Counted from the stretch's first letter, positions 1 through 11,937 are shown. The stretch: DNA of 64,000 bases from Isoetes taiwanensis (GCA_021234155.1 JAJEKV010000082.1:2105377-2169376), one strand, 5' to 3'. Numbers and translations are program-made. Notes: generated by a model not told the origin, from the sequence alone.

Positions 1-200
1 AACCTCAATAGGTATTTATGTTTTTACCCGTCTTTAGCAGCAGAGTACACCATTGAGCTACATCTTCTCAAATAATTCTGATGCATGCCCCTCAAATACC
101 TACAATAGGTGTGTGACATGAGATATTAAATTTACAAGGCATCTTAAGCTTCTAAATTAAGCCCTATTTTTGGCATATAAAGTGTTCCTCAAAGTAAGAC

Positions 201-313
201 CATTTTCCACTATAGAAATGCATATTTGGTGGCATATATCCATGGCTCCCCATTTTCCACTATCTATCTAATGTATATTTGGTGGCACGTGTCTATAGCT
301 CCCCATTTTCCAC
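201..313. repeat. short tandem repeat, about 2.2 copies, period 50-53 bp
   Basis: Units begin with CATTTTCCAC at 201, 251 and 304 and share the words ATATTTGGTGGCA and TAGCTCCCC/TGGCTCCCC. The third copy is partial. No coding signal is seen in it. Confidence 0.7.
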
Positions 314-1359
314 AATTTCTTAGATGGAACATAAGCTCGACAGTATCCGGATGGATATCAATGCTTCTAAATCAAATCTACAATCCACAGACACTGCAAT
401 TATAGTGGTCCAATGATTAAAAATTTGTGAGTGACTGCTTGTGACTCTGAGAATGAATTTGAGATTTGTATCTCACGTTCATTTTTCTTAATACTTGACC
501 TCTCAGAAGTCGCATCTTTTACCAAGACGCCTAGCAGAAATAGGGAGCAGTTCGAAAAGAATTGGTGCAGAGAAAAGGAATGCATTCCTAAATGTAGAGT
601 CCATTCCTTCTCTTCTTCATTGGGAGAAAGAGATATTTTAGATCCAATAGCAAACTATCGATCTGTCTCTAAAAATCTTTACGCAATCTAAAACAAAAAC
701 CTTGCAAATGTAACTTTCTTGCATATTCTCTTGAATAGCTAAGGCGGTACCTTTTCCTGGTTTTTGTTGCAAATTTGGCATATCTTCCACCCTTGGATGT
801 TCTCGAGCTGCAAATGTATGTGGACCATTTTGCACATGCTTATCGGACTGCAAAACAAAACGCTTACCATTTTTTGCTGGTTTCCTTTGCCGAAAAGGAT
901 TCTTGATGCACTAAACGCAAAGTTGGCTTATAATATTGCCATTGTTCTAGCTCAATTAAATTAATGCTCGGTTAGAGGGCGGGATGCGAAGGCATTTTTA
1001 TCAGAATCTTTTGATTTGCATGGTCGCACGATCAGAAGATTGGAAATCTAGCAGTACAAATAAAGCCACATCATATTTTATCACGTTAGCAGACACAAGG
1101 ATATGCTAAGAATCAAATAATGTTTCACCTCAGTTTAGGCAAGTCTGCTAAATTACTAAAGATTATATCTATAGTGGATTGATAACGGTTACTTATGACA
1201 ATTGTTTTTTGGATCCCTTAAATGAGTAACTAGTATGGATAGTTGCATCCTTTTAGGTAATATCTATGAATGATTACCCCAAGTAACTCTGTATTGAAAA
1301 CTATGCTACAAACTACAACCATTTTTTGTAACATACATTGTGATAATAGAAAACTAGCA
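314..1359. other. AT-rich spacer, nothing recognised
   Basis: Short open frames exist on both strands around 400-960, but they resemble no family I know, have no splice context and overlap one another on opposite strands. I read this as non-coding. Confidence 0.5.
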
Positions 1360-1750
1360 TAAATGACCATCATATCATTTAAATTGGTATGAAAAACCAC
1401 GTTATGGACTATTTCAACTTCTCCAAGCCATGTGACAATTGAAAACCAAGGTAAACAACCATTGGCATCTTTAAAGTGACGTTGACAACCATGTTATAAA
1501 CCATTGTCAATTTAATAAACTAGGCTACGCTAAAAAACCAACATGAATGACCACCACGATGCTAGAAACAATGTAAAAAACTAATAACGGTTCTAATAAA
1601 CCATGCTATAACAAAAAATCAACATGCATAACCATGTACTAGTTATGAAAACCACTATGTTATGTGGTTTTTATTAAGAATAAAATGTTTAGCATAAAAA
1701 ACCATATCCATAGTGGTTTTTCAGTGGTTTTTTATAGTGGTTAAATTTTT
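1360..1750. repeat. degenerate AT-rich repeat cluster (AAACCA/TGGTTT words)
   Basis: The words AAAACCA, ACCATG and AACCAT recur every 15-40 bases across the stretch, and near 1660-1740 their complement (GTGGTTTTT) takes over, so the cluster is partly inverted. Unit length is irregular and the copies are old. Confidence 0.5.
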
Positions 1751-1879
1751 GGGTGCCTTGTGTAAGAATGTTGAAGCGAGGACGGGGAGCATAAAATCGC
1801 AACCTACGGAGTCGATGGTAGCGCTTTCTAATGACCATGTCTGCCTCCTGATACAAGACAACGAAAGGCCCTCATTATG

Positions 1880-2200
1880 AAGTCGACGGGCGGGCAAATT
1901 CAAATTTCAAAATCTGAGCGGGCACTTTTAAAATTGATGTGTGAGCTGGGATGGAAAAATTCAAATGTAAAATTTGAAAGAGGCAAGCGGATGGGCGGGA
2001 AAATAAAAAATTCAAAAGAGTTGGCATGGTGGGGACTGAGGGGTGGCAATGGATCGGGGCAAATTTGAAAATTTAGAAAGCTTGACGGGCGGGGGGGGGG
2101 TGGGGGGACTGGCAAGAATTTGAAAATTTTTAAAAGCTTCTTCCATGGCAAGGGACGGGCGGGCAAATTTGAAAAATTTAAAAAGCGGACGAGCAGATGA
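1880..2200 (+). repeat. degenerate repeat GGGCGGGCAAATTTGAAAATTT
   Basis: A GC-rich word (GGGCGGGC) followed by an AAATTTGAAAATTT-like word recurs near 1888, 2056, 2111 and 2158, with a run of ten G at 2090-2102. Open frames across it simply read the repeat on both strands and are not treated as genes. Confidence 0.6.
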
Positions 2201-2500
2201 AATTTTATTTTTTCTTTTCCGGGGACTTATCTTTTTCTTTTCCGTCCACTTTTTATTTCATTTGTTTTCCGCCTCTGCCTTCCGCCAGCGCCCAGCGCCT
2301 TCCGCATTCTCTCTCCTATTCAAACTTTTTCTCTCTCTAGCGCCTTCTGATCTGGGAGCGCTCTGAAAAAAGTTGGAGTAACATTTATACGGTCTCGTAT
2401 TTATATGCTCTACAAATACAATGGCGCAATCTTCGCTCAAAATCCGGGAGCCAGGCTCAGGTTAGTCCCTGTTGTTTCTATTTTTATCGATTTAGAGTAT

Positions 2501-2833
2501 AATGGCGCGGACGCGCCATTTCTATAAGAGAGCGTGGGCAAGCCGTTGCCGCCCTTCCTTATAGAAATAGCGCGACCGCGGTCTTTAAAAAGTTTTAGAT
2601 GAAGAAGTAGTTATATGAAATGGCGCAGGTGCGCCATTTACTTCAAATGACGCAGGTGCGCCATTTCCATTGCTATGGGTCTTGATCTGGTGATCGTTAA
2701 CACCAGGGGAATACCCATAGCAATGGAAATGGCGCACCTGCACGGCGCAGGTGCGCCATTTCCATGGCGCTCATAGGTCGCCCTCTAGTGTTATCGAGGA
2801 AATTTACTTTAAATGGCGTAGGTGCGCCATTTG
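2501..2833. repeat. cluster of palindromic AAATGGCGC...GCGCCATTT repeats
   Basis: Five near-palindromic copies sit at 2501-2521, 2618-2639, 2645-2666, 2727-2761 and 2811-2833. Most have the core GGCGCAGGTGCGCC. The arms are conserved while the spacing (5 to about 96 bases) and the DNA between them are not, which argues for dispersed palindromic insertions or selected sites rather than a simple satellite. Confidence 0.8.
2651..2742. repeat. inverted repeat, 30-bp arms, 32-bp loop
   Basis: Arms at 2651-2680 and 2713-2742 match 29 of 30 bases when one is reverse-complemented. They include two of the GCGCCATTT palindromes and the word CCATTGCTATGGGT/ACCCATAGCAATGG. This could fold into a long hairpin. 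Confidence 0.85.
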
Positions 2834-5200
2834 CAGTTTCAGTATTAGTGTCGCGCTGAGTGGATACATGTCAGTTTCTTACAATGTTTATCTTGCAGCC
2901 GTTGCTGCGCCGAAGGCACAGAACGTCGTTACATCGAAGACTGTGGTCCTGGCTGGGAGGTCTTGGTGTTTAGAGCCATACCCTTGACAAAAGGAGTTGA
3001 CCTAACAAAGGGTGACAAGAGGCGAGAGCTTTGCCTCCTTGTCAAGTATGCAAAGCAAAAGATCACTGATACTTCTAGAAAAGATCTGTAGATGCGCTAC
3101 GTGTTGGAACGAAACAGAGGATAACGCTTGAGCCGGCATACAAAATAGAGGTAAAGTTGGTAACTTGAAACTTAATCGAGAAGAGGTTTTTGTGGCCGAA
3201 AATTAGTTCATGCTTTGTAGTTTCTATATCCTTTATCTGTCAATGGTTCTACGACATGCCCTCGAAACTTGAGCTTCCATTTAGTTTGGCATGCAATGTT
3301 TTTGAAATTGAATCTGAAAACAGAAATTTTGTGATATCAAATCCAAGGAGGAGGAAATCCTGTCCTCCAACTCTAAGAAAAGGTGAGTGGCTTGCAGATG
3401 TTCTTGTTTGAACTTTTACAGCGGGATATGCAGTCTCAACTTTAATAGCAAGGTCAAATCTTGAAGCTGCTGTAGTTAAAATATTGCATTATAAGAACAG
3501 ATATGTGACCATGAGCCCCGTTGATGTTCTTTTTGCCTCTGGCATAGCTCATCCAATATCAAATATGCTAGATCACCAAGATGTACATGTGAGAAGTTAT
3601 AACAAACAGAAGCAAGGAACCTCATAAATGCAAGGTTTCTCTACAAAGGCAACAAAATCTATACGCTATACTCATACTAGTAGAATTTAAGCCGGACCAT
3701 TGTAGTTTGCAAGCGATCTTTATTGTGCTAAGAAGGGATGCAAATTTGTTAACAAACGGGAAGGTATATTGACGTTCATAGACCTCAGCATTAATTTAAT
3801 TTCCTTGGTTTTCTACTGCACTGTCTCCTATAGTGTTCCAATAGAACATCACAACACCTAATCTGGATTTGACCAGACAAGAAGGGAAATCAGCTTAAAT
3901 AAGGCATGCTCAAACATGGGAAATGTAGGCTTTTTGATAGTTTCTTTTGTTTCCGAATCATTCTCATCCATTAGCCAATTTTTGACAAGATAGGCTAGGT
4001 TGTTACTAGTTAGATTTGTATTTGTTTGTTATGGCACATGCCACAACAGTCCGCAGCGATTCAAATAATTTGGAAAATTTAGTTAAATCCCAAGAATGAC
4101 TATTAAGAAAACCATAAGTTCCACTATTTTTGCTTTGCATACTCTGTGTTTTATTCAGAAAAATTGGTGGTGTAGAAGTTCACATCCCATCATAATTTGT
4201 ATTTTGTAGGGGGATCAGCAATTTGGTATGTAGAGAGGTTTCTTTGTGTTGTCATCGACTGGCTTATAAAACACTCTTAAAACCATTGTCACTAGAAACA
4301 ATCTGAGAAAGATGAATCAAGAGCAAAGTGTTCTACGTTATTTGAACAAGAGCCAGTAGCCAATGCTTATTGGCATATTTTTTTTACACATGGTGATGGC
4401 ATATACCTCGTTGCACATTGATGCAAATTCGAATTGCAAACAACAAATGTATTGCTGGATTATGCAGCAGGATAGAGACACCTACAAGCTAAGAGTCCAC
4501 ATTGTGGCCAAAAATGACTCGCTTCCATTGCACAGTTAATGGCCATCGCATAGTATCTCCTTCATTTGATTTATATTGCAAAATGGAGGCATCATGTTTT
4601 TGTTATGCCCATAGGTATATTATTCAAGATTTATATGCAACTGGAAAGCTTTTTGCTTTTAGGAAATGGCACTCCATTTGAGTATAGAATGTTTTCTGGA
4701 TTGGGCATTCCGTGAACTCTAAATGGATTTGCCTATAAATTTCCTTATAACCTCTTTGTGGATAACAAGAATGATGCGATTTGATTGGCAATTACCCCTT
4801 GAACTCTATAAAAAGCTATATCGTAGGTGATAAAGGGAATTAGCGGGGCTTGGCTAAAGCTAATATATCTCAATTGTTGAAGCATATTGCAACATAGGTT
4901 TCTTGCCTTTGGAAGATGTCTAATCAACAGATAATTACTAAAATTTTGTTCACTACATTCATTAGTTCTTAAGATATACAAAACCTTTGAATGCCGTTGC
5001 CAATAAATAGTACACTCAACCAACATATATGCATTTTTAGCATAGGTTTTACTTTTCACCATATTGATGAAAAATAAATCTAAGAATGCTCGTAGCATTA
5101 GGGCAATGTCGGTTCTTCTATAATGTGTCCGAAATTAGGAATGGTATAGTTATACCATAAGATTTCCGAATGGTTAAGGCTTGTAGTCGTATGTAAAAGC
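2834..5200. other. mostly AT-rich spacer, possible relic exon near 3425-3630 (+)
   Basis: From about 3425 an open stretch of roughly 65 codons on the plus strand follows a TTTTACAG-like acceptor and ends in TAA near 3627. A second open stretch (3190-3411) lies just upstream. I do not recognise either product. The remainder to 5200 shows only short overlapping frames, so no gene is called. Confidence 0.3.
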
Positions 5201-5453
5201 GTATGTTGCTGACGGTGGCAACTGGGATTCCCAACCCTAGAATCTTGGGCGGGCATATTGGAGTTCCGGAACGCTGGTTGGGCGCAAGTGGTGGTTTCTC
5301 CTTGGGCTTCTGCAGGGATGGCGGAGCTCCTGGTGATGTGTCCGCTTTCTGGTTTGTTTCCTTATTTGTTTTGGTGGATAAGCTGGGGTCGCGGGCGTTG
5401 GCGGGGAGCGGAGGTGCAGTGTTGAAGAAGACAGAGGTAAGTTTGTTGTCTCT

Positions 5454-6197
5454 GTGGCATTGTTTTTATCTGCTATGTCGATGAAGAGGGCAGCCAGAAA
5501 GGCTCAGAGTGGTCGTTCCTCTGGCCCTGCTTCTGTGAGCCATGTGTTGAATTCCAATTCCGGAGAGAGAGGCCAGGATTTCTTTGCTGATCAGGATTGG
5601 AACCTGATAGATGTGAGTGTGACCCTAGGTTTGTCTGGGCAGGATGTCCCTGTGAGTTTCTATGATGGCCTTGTCGGATTTTGTGATAGAAGGTGTGTTG
5701 CCGGAGCTGTAGCCATGGAAAGGGGTGCTACTGTAGACCACTTGCACTGTCAGGCTGTCTTTAGAGGGCGTTTTAAAACCCCCAGGGCCATGAATGATGC
5801 CATAAAGAAGGAATTTAACTGGGCTTGTAAGCCTCCTGGTGTGATCCTGGTCTGTAAAGCCTTGAAGAATACCCGCCTTCACTGTTTTGAAGGCATGGTT
5901 GGTTATTGTATGAAAGATTTTGGAAAGGTCCACTATGTCTGCCACCTTCATAATATCAGTGAGGATGCCATCGAGAAAGGTAAGGATTTATACTTAAGAT
6001 GGGGAGCTGGTGACACCAAAAACTTAGTTGTTCTTGATAATAAGAATTTGCTTAATCGTGCTGCCCATTATGTTAACTGTCATGGCAACCGTAAGATGAC
6101 TGCTAGCCTCCTGTTTACATTGGTCAGAATGATCCGTTCTGGTAAGTTTACACTATCCAGTTCTTGGATTATTCCCTTCCAATACTGCCCATATTAA
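5454..6197 (+). pseudogene. HUH (rolling-circle) endonuclease, Rep-like, frameshifted at its 3' end
   Basis: This 247-codon frame carries the two hallmark motifs of single-tyrosine HUH endonucleases. The metal-binding motif reads DHLHCQAVF (His96 and His98 of this frame). About 55 residues later comes GYCMKD, a Y-x-x-K motif with the candidate nicking tyrosine Tyr151 and Lys154. Such enzymes nick single-stranded DNA and stay covalently bound to the 5' end. The order and spacing match Replitron transposases and CRESS-type Rep proteins. No SF3 helicase follows. A more likely start is the Met at about residue 8 or 10, because a GTAAGT word at 5438 suggests an upstream intron. The last 15 codons are out of register; a shifted frame continues to about 6345. 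Confidence 0.7.
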
Positions 6198-6495
6198 TGA
6201 GCACCGTGTCCGGGCTGCATGGAGGGTGCTGCTAAATCCTTCTCAGTGCATGCCCTCCGACATGAGAACTATTTTGTTTGGGCTACCTGCTGGGTTTCGT
6301 ACCTGTAGAGCGAAATGGGCCTGGGAGGAGAAGGTATTGGGATGATAGCGTCCCTGAGGATGAGCAAGACATTAATTTCGAGGATGTTTGTGAGTGAGTC
6401 TTATAGTCATGACAGTGATGACGTAGTTGTTTTGGAGCCTGGTGTGGATTTCATCCCCGTGCACAGGGGTGATTGCACCATGGCTGTTGGGTGAT
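6198..6495 (+). pseudogene. shifted continuation of the Rep-like protein (C-terminal part)
   Basis: After a one-base shift near 6170-6180, the reading continues with NTAHINEHRVRAAW and further codons to a TGA near 6345. A second shift opens an acidic tail containing DSVPEDEQDINFED and HDSDDV, ending at TGA near 6495. These are small indels in one ancestral gene, so this copy cannot make the full protein without repair. An intron from about 6491 to a TTGCAG acceptor at 6564 is possible. Confidence 0.45.
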
Positions 6496-6558
6496 CATGT
6501 TTGTTGGCTTTCGAGTGTACAGTTTGGTTTTTTTTTCATGGCTTCGTTTGGTTTTTAG

Positions 6559-6993
6559 TTGCAGGTAGTGATGGACACTGATGGAGAGCCTGTTGCTGGG
6601 GTGGAACAGCCTCCTGCTGTATCTTTGCCTGATTCCTATATTTCCTCTAGTGTTGAAGCTTCACATCCAGATCCGGTCATATTCTCGGCTGAGCCTGAGG
6701 CAGTTTTCTGTGCTCAAGAATTTGTTAATAGCATCATCCAGGTGGGAACTGAAGCGCATAGGATTGCGGCATCCTTGCGTTTGCTTAGGCGGCAGCTTAG
6801 AGCGTTTTATGCTTCGATCCAGAATGCTATCTCTGCTGTGGAATGGGATCAATTGGGGGTACCTGTGTCTGAGTTACATGTGCTGCGCTCTCATATGAGC
6901 TTAGCTAGAGTCTTGCTCGTGCAAGAGATTCGCCAGCTGGATGAACTGATTTTACATAGCAGATCCCATGCAATAGCTTGGTTTCACTTTTGA
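6559..6993 (+). CDS. unrecognised 144-codon frame downstream of Rep
   Basis: The frame opens just before or at a TTGCAG|GTAGTGATGG acceptor-like site (6564), so it may be the last exon of the Rep-like gene rather than a separate gene. The N-terminal third is rich in Pro, Ser and acidic residues. The rest (about residues 55-135) is helical in character with heptad-like leucines, for example around LRLLRRQLRAF and LLVQEIRQLDEL, suggesting a coiled coil. I do not recognise the family and assign no function. An overlapping frame at 6581-6898 is a shadow. Confidence 0.4.
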   Translation: MQVVMDTDGEPVAGVEQPPAVSLPDSYISSSVEASHPDPVIFSAEPEAVFCAQEFVNSIIQVGTEAHRIAASLRLLRRQLRAFYASIQNAISAVEWDQLGVPVSELHVLRSHMSLARVLLVQEIRQLDELILHSRSHAIAWFHF

Positions 6994-7017
6994 ACCTGAT
7001 CATGAAGATTGTTATCT

Positions 7018-7095
7018 GGTATTCCCTTTGAGTTATTGTTAATTATGGATTGTTTTGGTATTCCTTTTAAGTTATTGTTAATTATGGATTGTTTT
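7018..7095 (+). repeat. 39-bp tandem duplication
   Basis: Copies at 7018-7056 and 7057-7095 differ at two positions. The unit starts GGTATTCC and ends GGATTGTTTT. Confidence 0.9.
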
Positions 7096-8208
7096 GTCCA
7101 GGCAAGACATTATAAGATGAGTTAGAAATGACTTTAAAAACAAGTTGACAACGAAAAAAATAACCTTCCCAAATGCACTCTCAGCATGATCAGAGTCAAC
7201 CTTGCAAACATAAGTAAGCTAAGTGTTTTGTATTGCTGAGAATGCTGTTTTGCAATGTCATAAGTGTCCAAACATGTTTAGACCCCAAAAGCAAATTTAA
7301 GGCTAGGCTAAATCATGGTGTATCACTAGTCTTTGTTTTTTAATCCAGGAGAAACAAAACGAGCGAAAAGGCCATCATTCCGCTTCAACATCAACATAAC
7401 ATATAGTTCTGCCCCAAAAGATGGGATTTATAGAGGCTTAATCATTGGCCATTTAAATCATAAATAGATCGGGAAAAAAAGAGGATGTGTTGCCCCTTTG
7501 ACACACCTCCATGATGATGAACATTGCCCATGCCACACAGGGCAGCAGCTGGCTTTTGGACATTTTTGGGATTCAAGTTAAAACAACACTTTCACAGAGT
7601 CCAAAGATGTGCTTCATCAAATAGGTATCCCCGGGTAGATAAGGAATTAGGGCAACAATTTATGCACGTTTTGTAGTCAACTCTAAATCTTGATTCCAAC
7701 TAGGTGAAATTCGTTCCCTTTTTTTCTTTTTGCTCTCTGTTGATTCCGGTCAATGTTCTAAATTCTAGTTATACGTTTATGTGAATAATGCATGGGATGA
7801 GGCCTACCACATTTGGATAAGCAACATCAAAATCAATCGCAAGTGCTCCACCACGGCTTACACGAAATGTCTTACCAGAAAAACAATTATTTGGCACAAG
7901 AAGGAAGGAGTGATGAATCAATAATTTTCAACGCACGGAGATGAATCGGCCAGGGTCGAGACAATTTTCGACATGCAAAGATGAACCGGCCGCTGTCATT
8001 TTTCAGGTACAAAACTTTACCCAGCAAGATTGTAGTTGGATATGTGTCGATCAGATTTTTTTACCACTGAAATTTTAAATTTTATTATTGTGGTTGTTTA
8101 TGGTTGAATTTTTGCTTCTTTATTTATCTTTTATCTAAATTGGACGGTTTGGATCCATTCAAGCCACGTGGCATCATCTTTGCCTTCCCTTCCAAGTTAC
8201 CTTTCTAA
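7096..8208. other. AT-rich spacer, nothing recognised
   Basis: There are no open frames of note, no inverted repeats that I could see, and no similarity to the other elements in the window. Confidence 0.5.
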
Positions 8209-8971
8209 TTGGGGTTTTTGTTTACGGCAAGAGCTACTTTGTTAACTGGGAGCAAATCTCCATTCCGTCCTGCACCATCCGCTTCTTCAAATTCGATCTT
8301 ACGATTCATCTTTGAATCCACAGCCGTTTCTCACAGCTGCAAGGCGATGAGTCTTATGCATCATGGAGTTTGCTTTGGAGATTCGAGGTGCAGAACAAAG
8401 ATTAAGTTCTTTAAGGAAGGTAGAACTACAATTTTGAATCCTGTTGCATTGGCTACATAATAAAATTGTTGCAGATAGAGAATGTTTCTAAAATTTTAAT
8501 TTTAAGTTATAGCTGAAGCCAATGTGCATTAGTTCAGTGCTTAGAGGTTTGCCATAACAAGCTCATATGGTATACTGGAAAGTATCAGAGAAGCCTATAT
8601 TCAACCCTCTTGCATCAACTTATATGGAAAAAGGAAAAAGGGCTTTACAGAATGGTAAGAACGGATTCCTCACTTTCTCAACATTCTTAAACTCTGCATT
8701 CTTTCTGCAGAAGCAGGGCGTTGCCCTGACATCTACGTCATCAGCTCTTGGATTTATGTGCTCTCGGCAATATATTTTCCACGATTTGCAGCCATCAGAT
8801 CTTTTCACATGCATCAAATCCATGGTAAGCAGCAAAAGAATGTTAGATCACAAACTTAAAGATGAAAAAATCTTAACAGTAAAGGAAACATCACCGGATC
8901 TGCGTTGGGGAAACTTTCAAACTTTGTTAGGAAAATTTCCTACAAGTCCTAAAACCATTCGGAAATTATAA
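8209..8971 (+). other. possible exons of an unidentified gene
   Basis: Two plus-strand frames (8209-8460 and 8567-8971) lie 106 bases apart. The first is Ser/Arg-rich at its N-terminus, as organelle transit peptides often are. The second contains a GTAAGA donor near 8656 and a TTTCTGCAG acceptor near 8710, and ends with a GTAAGC word after about 8825, so it may be spliced. I recognise no domain and cannot tell a host gene from chance open frames. Confidence 0.25.
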
Positions 8972-10324
8972 AATACAGCCGGAAGCTCCCTGCTGCTAAC
9001 ACCTCAAACCGGATATATACAAATTCAATACCTAATTAAAAAAAAAAAAAAACTTCACAAATCATTAAATAGCTTGAATAAACTTGATAATTAGACCTTC
9101 AGTCAAAGATTTAACATAAAAGCCTTTAGCTTAATCAAAACGAAAACTTGTAATGCTTGTAAGACTTGTAATGTAACCCATTTGAGATACTGATCATTTA
9201 CAACAAGAGAGTGAGCCCAAAATTTGGATCTCGGGGGTGCGTTTTGAGCCAAAACACACCTTTGACAGCAACTTATTATTATGAAAGCCTTTTAATATTT
9301 GTGCCTGATAGTTTTAGAAATAGGTGCGTTTGTTTGCAGAGTATGTGGTTGCATTTCAGCCCTCCAAAGCCTCAGAGACATGGCAGTTATAAAGGAAATA
9401 TCTTGATCACTGGAGCTTCTGTTGGTGTTGGCATAAATGACACAGGCCGCAGCAGGAGTGGGAATCCATGATGTCACAGGCCTGCAGGGCCTTTGGGATG
9501 AGCAGACCCTCGGTTCTGATAGCAGTAGCGGATTGGGACAGCAGTTCACGGCTCTGTAGGGTCCTTCTGGCAGGCTAATAGGACCCAATGCAATGCCAAC
9601 ATTTTCCTCCAAGAAGATAAGGAGCGAGCTGCAAGCAGCGAGAGATGAATCTGCGAGAGAGTAGGTTTTCGTCTGTTTTATTTCAAGCTCGACGCACATT
9701 TTGCTCTTACTCAAGCATTATGCAAATTTCAGTCCTCATTCTAAATAAGAAATCCATGTCCAATACCTGGAAATTTGTTGCAGAATCCTTCTTGCTCGGC
9801 AGACCTTTCATCTCGGGTACAAGATCCGGCTGTGTTCTTGCTGGGCGGGAAGGATCCGGAAGCAAGAAAATTTCTGCCAGGAGGGCTTCCGGACGGCTTT
9901 TTGTCCAACGTGGACGGTAGCATAACACTCTCCCGGTGACCGGATCTGGAGGCACAAGGTTTTCAAACACACAAATAAGCTAAATTTATTCTTTTTTTTT
10001 TTTCGTTCGTTTTGCCTGCCACCTAGTAGGTCTAGGAAGCAAGGTCATGGCTATGGGTTCTCTTTGGGAAGAAGCAATTCTAGCAGAATGTGCTATGCTT
10101 GGCATAATGTGAACAGTCTCAGAGTATGTACAAACTAATTTAAGCTAAATTGCATACATTCTTCCTCCATATCCTCTTGCTTGCACGGCAGAAGGGAGCA
10201 GAGCTATGTAGGATGTGCTAAGGTCCATGTTTGCTCATAAGCACTTTAAATCCATGGCATTTGTTACAGTATCAAAAGAAAATCTTAAGGTGAAGAGAAA
10301 TTCAGATGTGCTACTAGGCGTAAT
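8972..10324. other. spacer, no confident gene
   Basis: Frames overlap on both strands at 9292-9970. The minus-strand frames at 9707-9970 contain GC-rich, codon-like sequence (around SGSPPGRNFLASGSFP) and end at a CAG|GTATTG word, but I recognise nothing. An A14 run lies at about 9038-9051. Confidence 0.35.
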
Positions 10325-10534
10325 GGATATCCAGAAATGTGTTCTCTCTTAGGGTTTTTCCTCCCAAGTGGGGGTTTTTTCATCCTGGTAGTAGGGTTCT
10401 ACTGTACAGTGTTTTTGGTGTTGGGGTTTTTGGCTTTTTTGCCTGTTCTCTTGCATGTACCGTCTCATAGGCCTCTGGCCTCCGTGGACGTTAAAATAAA
10501 CTTCCTTCCTTCCTTCCTTCCTCTTAGGATATCC
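10325..10534 (+). mobile_element. 5'-truncated LINE 3' end with (TTCC)n tail
   Basis: The sequence ends CTCCGTGGACGTTAAAATAA followed by five TTCC units (10501-10521). The same terminal block ends the LINE fragments at 57,471 (plus) and 44,781 (minus). GGATATCC occurs on both sides (10325-10332 and 10527-10534) and is the likely target-site duplication. Only about 190 bases of 3' untranslated region remain, so no protein is encoded. The plus-strand open frame here is spurious. Confidence 0.75.
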
Positions 10535-11887
10535 GCAATAGCTGGAAAGGGCTTCGTTTCATTTGATTTTTCTGGTGCCAAAGGTAAGGGTCGCTTCATC
10601 AAATAGCTTTTCTGGTGCCCTCGAAATAGGGCGTTCTGTGGCAGCAGGTTTTCGACCCACGGCTATTTAATTACCAGCCAAGTCTGGTGGTGGTAAGAAC
10701 TATGGCAATACCATTATTATTGATAGATGTTGATGCAGATTTGTCATTTCTGAACCAGTTCAGGTTCTTAGGCCCTAAATAAGGATAGCATTATGCAAGG
10801 CATAAGTTATATAGCACGTATTTGGATCATTCTCCTGTCTACTAAAAATTTCTTCTACAGATGAAAACATGGAAGATTATATCACTCTGAACATACATCT
10901 TTCTTACTTTAACTATGCTTTTCATACTATATGTATGGAGATGGAACCAGTTTCAACTTATGTTTAGGCCTAGGATGGTTCTTTGAAGTTTGATAGAGTT
11001 ATTGAATGTTTATATGAAGTTTAATTTCAGTTTGCTCTTTCTGCAAGCTGAGCTTGCTCCTTATGCTTTTATATGTTGCAGAGAGCTGACCATGTTGCAG
11101 GGAGCTGACCTGCACCACATAATATTACGTGGACTATGTTGTGACAGTATCATTTGTGATATTGCTCATGCACATGGCTTCTCATTTTGCATGTGGATTC
11201 GGCATGTGCAATTTCTTTTATAAATCTGAGTATAAACGCACTAATGTTGATACTTCAAATAATTGAAGGTACATATCATTTCATCTAAAGTCGCACGGTG
11301 AATTATGCTTTTAAGTGTGGATGACTGAATGATACATTCCACTTCGCTTTGCACGGATATGACAATGATGAAGTCCTCCAATAATAATATAATGACTGAC
11401 CACAAGAATGTCATATGGACGTCATTACATTGTTCTCTACAAGAACAACTCTCTAGGTTCTTCCATTGGTTGTTTGCAAGGTATCAATGGGCATTTCCAA
11501 TGCAGCATTACCAGTTTGTTTTTGGCATGTTAATTTGATTCATGTTTCTAGCAATCAACAATGAGTTTTGCTCCTTCAGTATTAAGACATGAGGTATTAA
11601 GACATGAGGCAGAAAGCATACTATGTTTCTAAGTCTTGGCTCAACATTGTAATCTTAAAAATAAATTACTTGAATTGTTATGACCTATGGTTCAAGTCCA
11701 TGAATCTATACAAATTGCAAAGGTTTTGACATTTGCTACGCCTTGCATCATGGAACATCTTTTTGTAAAGGCCAATTAATTTACAATGTCTGATGCTCAC
11801 AAATTTAACAACTTAGCATTTAAGGTCATAGATAATCCTATATAATAAGATTATTGTGTATGTATGGCCATAGATATATGTCTCCCA
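10535..11887. other. AT-rich spacer, nothing recognised
   Basis: Short plus-strand frames at 10990-11223 and 11329-11538 have no recognisable product. A small internal echo of GCAGAGAGCTGACC/GCAGGGAGCTGACC occurs near 11080-11110. Confidence 0.5.
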
Positions 11888-11906
11888 TGTGTGTGTGTGT
11901 GTGTGT
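11888..11906. repeat. (TG)n microsatellite
   Basis: A 19-base run of alternating T and G. Confidence 0.95.
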
Positions 11907-11937
11907 CATATGCTTGCTTAGTAACATAAGGATTCAG

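Larger units (their letters stand above)
5200..7000 (+). mobile_element. relic of an HUH-endonuclease transposon (Replitron-like) or integrated Rep gene
   Basis: The interval holds the Rep-like coding region, its shifted continuation and a downstream open frame, all on the plus strand. GC content is higher than in the flanks on both sides. No helicase motifs were found. I could not define inverted ends or a target duplication, so the borders are approximate. Family assignment (Replitron versus CRESS-virus-derived) needs a phylogeny. Confidence 0.55.

Noticed and set aside
5140-5158. Palindrome TGGTATAGTTATACCA as a further member of the 47-60 kb family
   Set aside because: Its core (TATAGTTATA) lacks AAATTT and is not a perfect palindrome. 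It is isolated, so chance is likelier.
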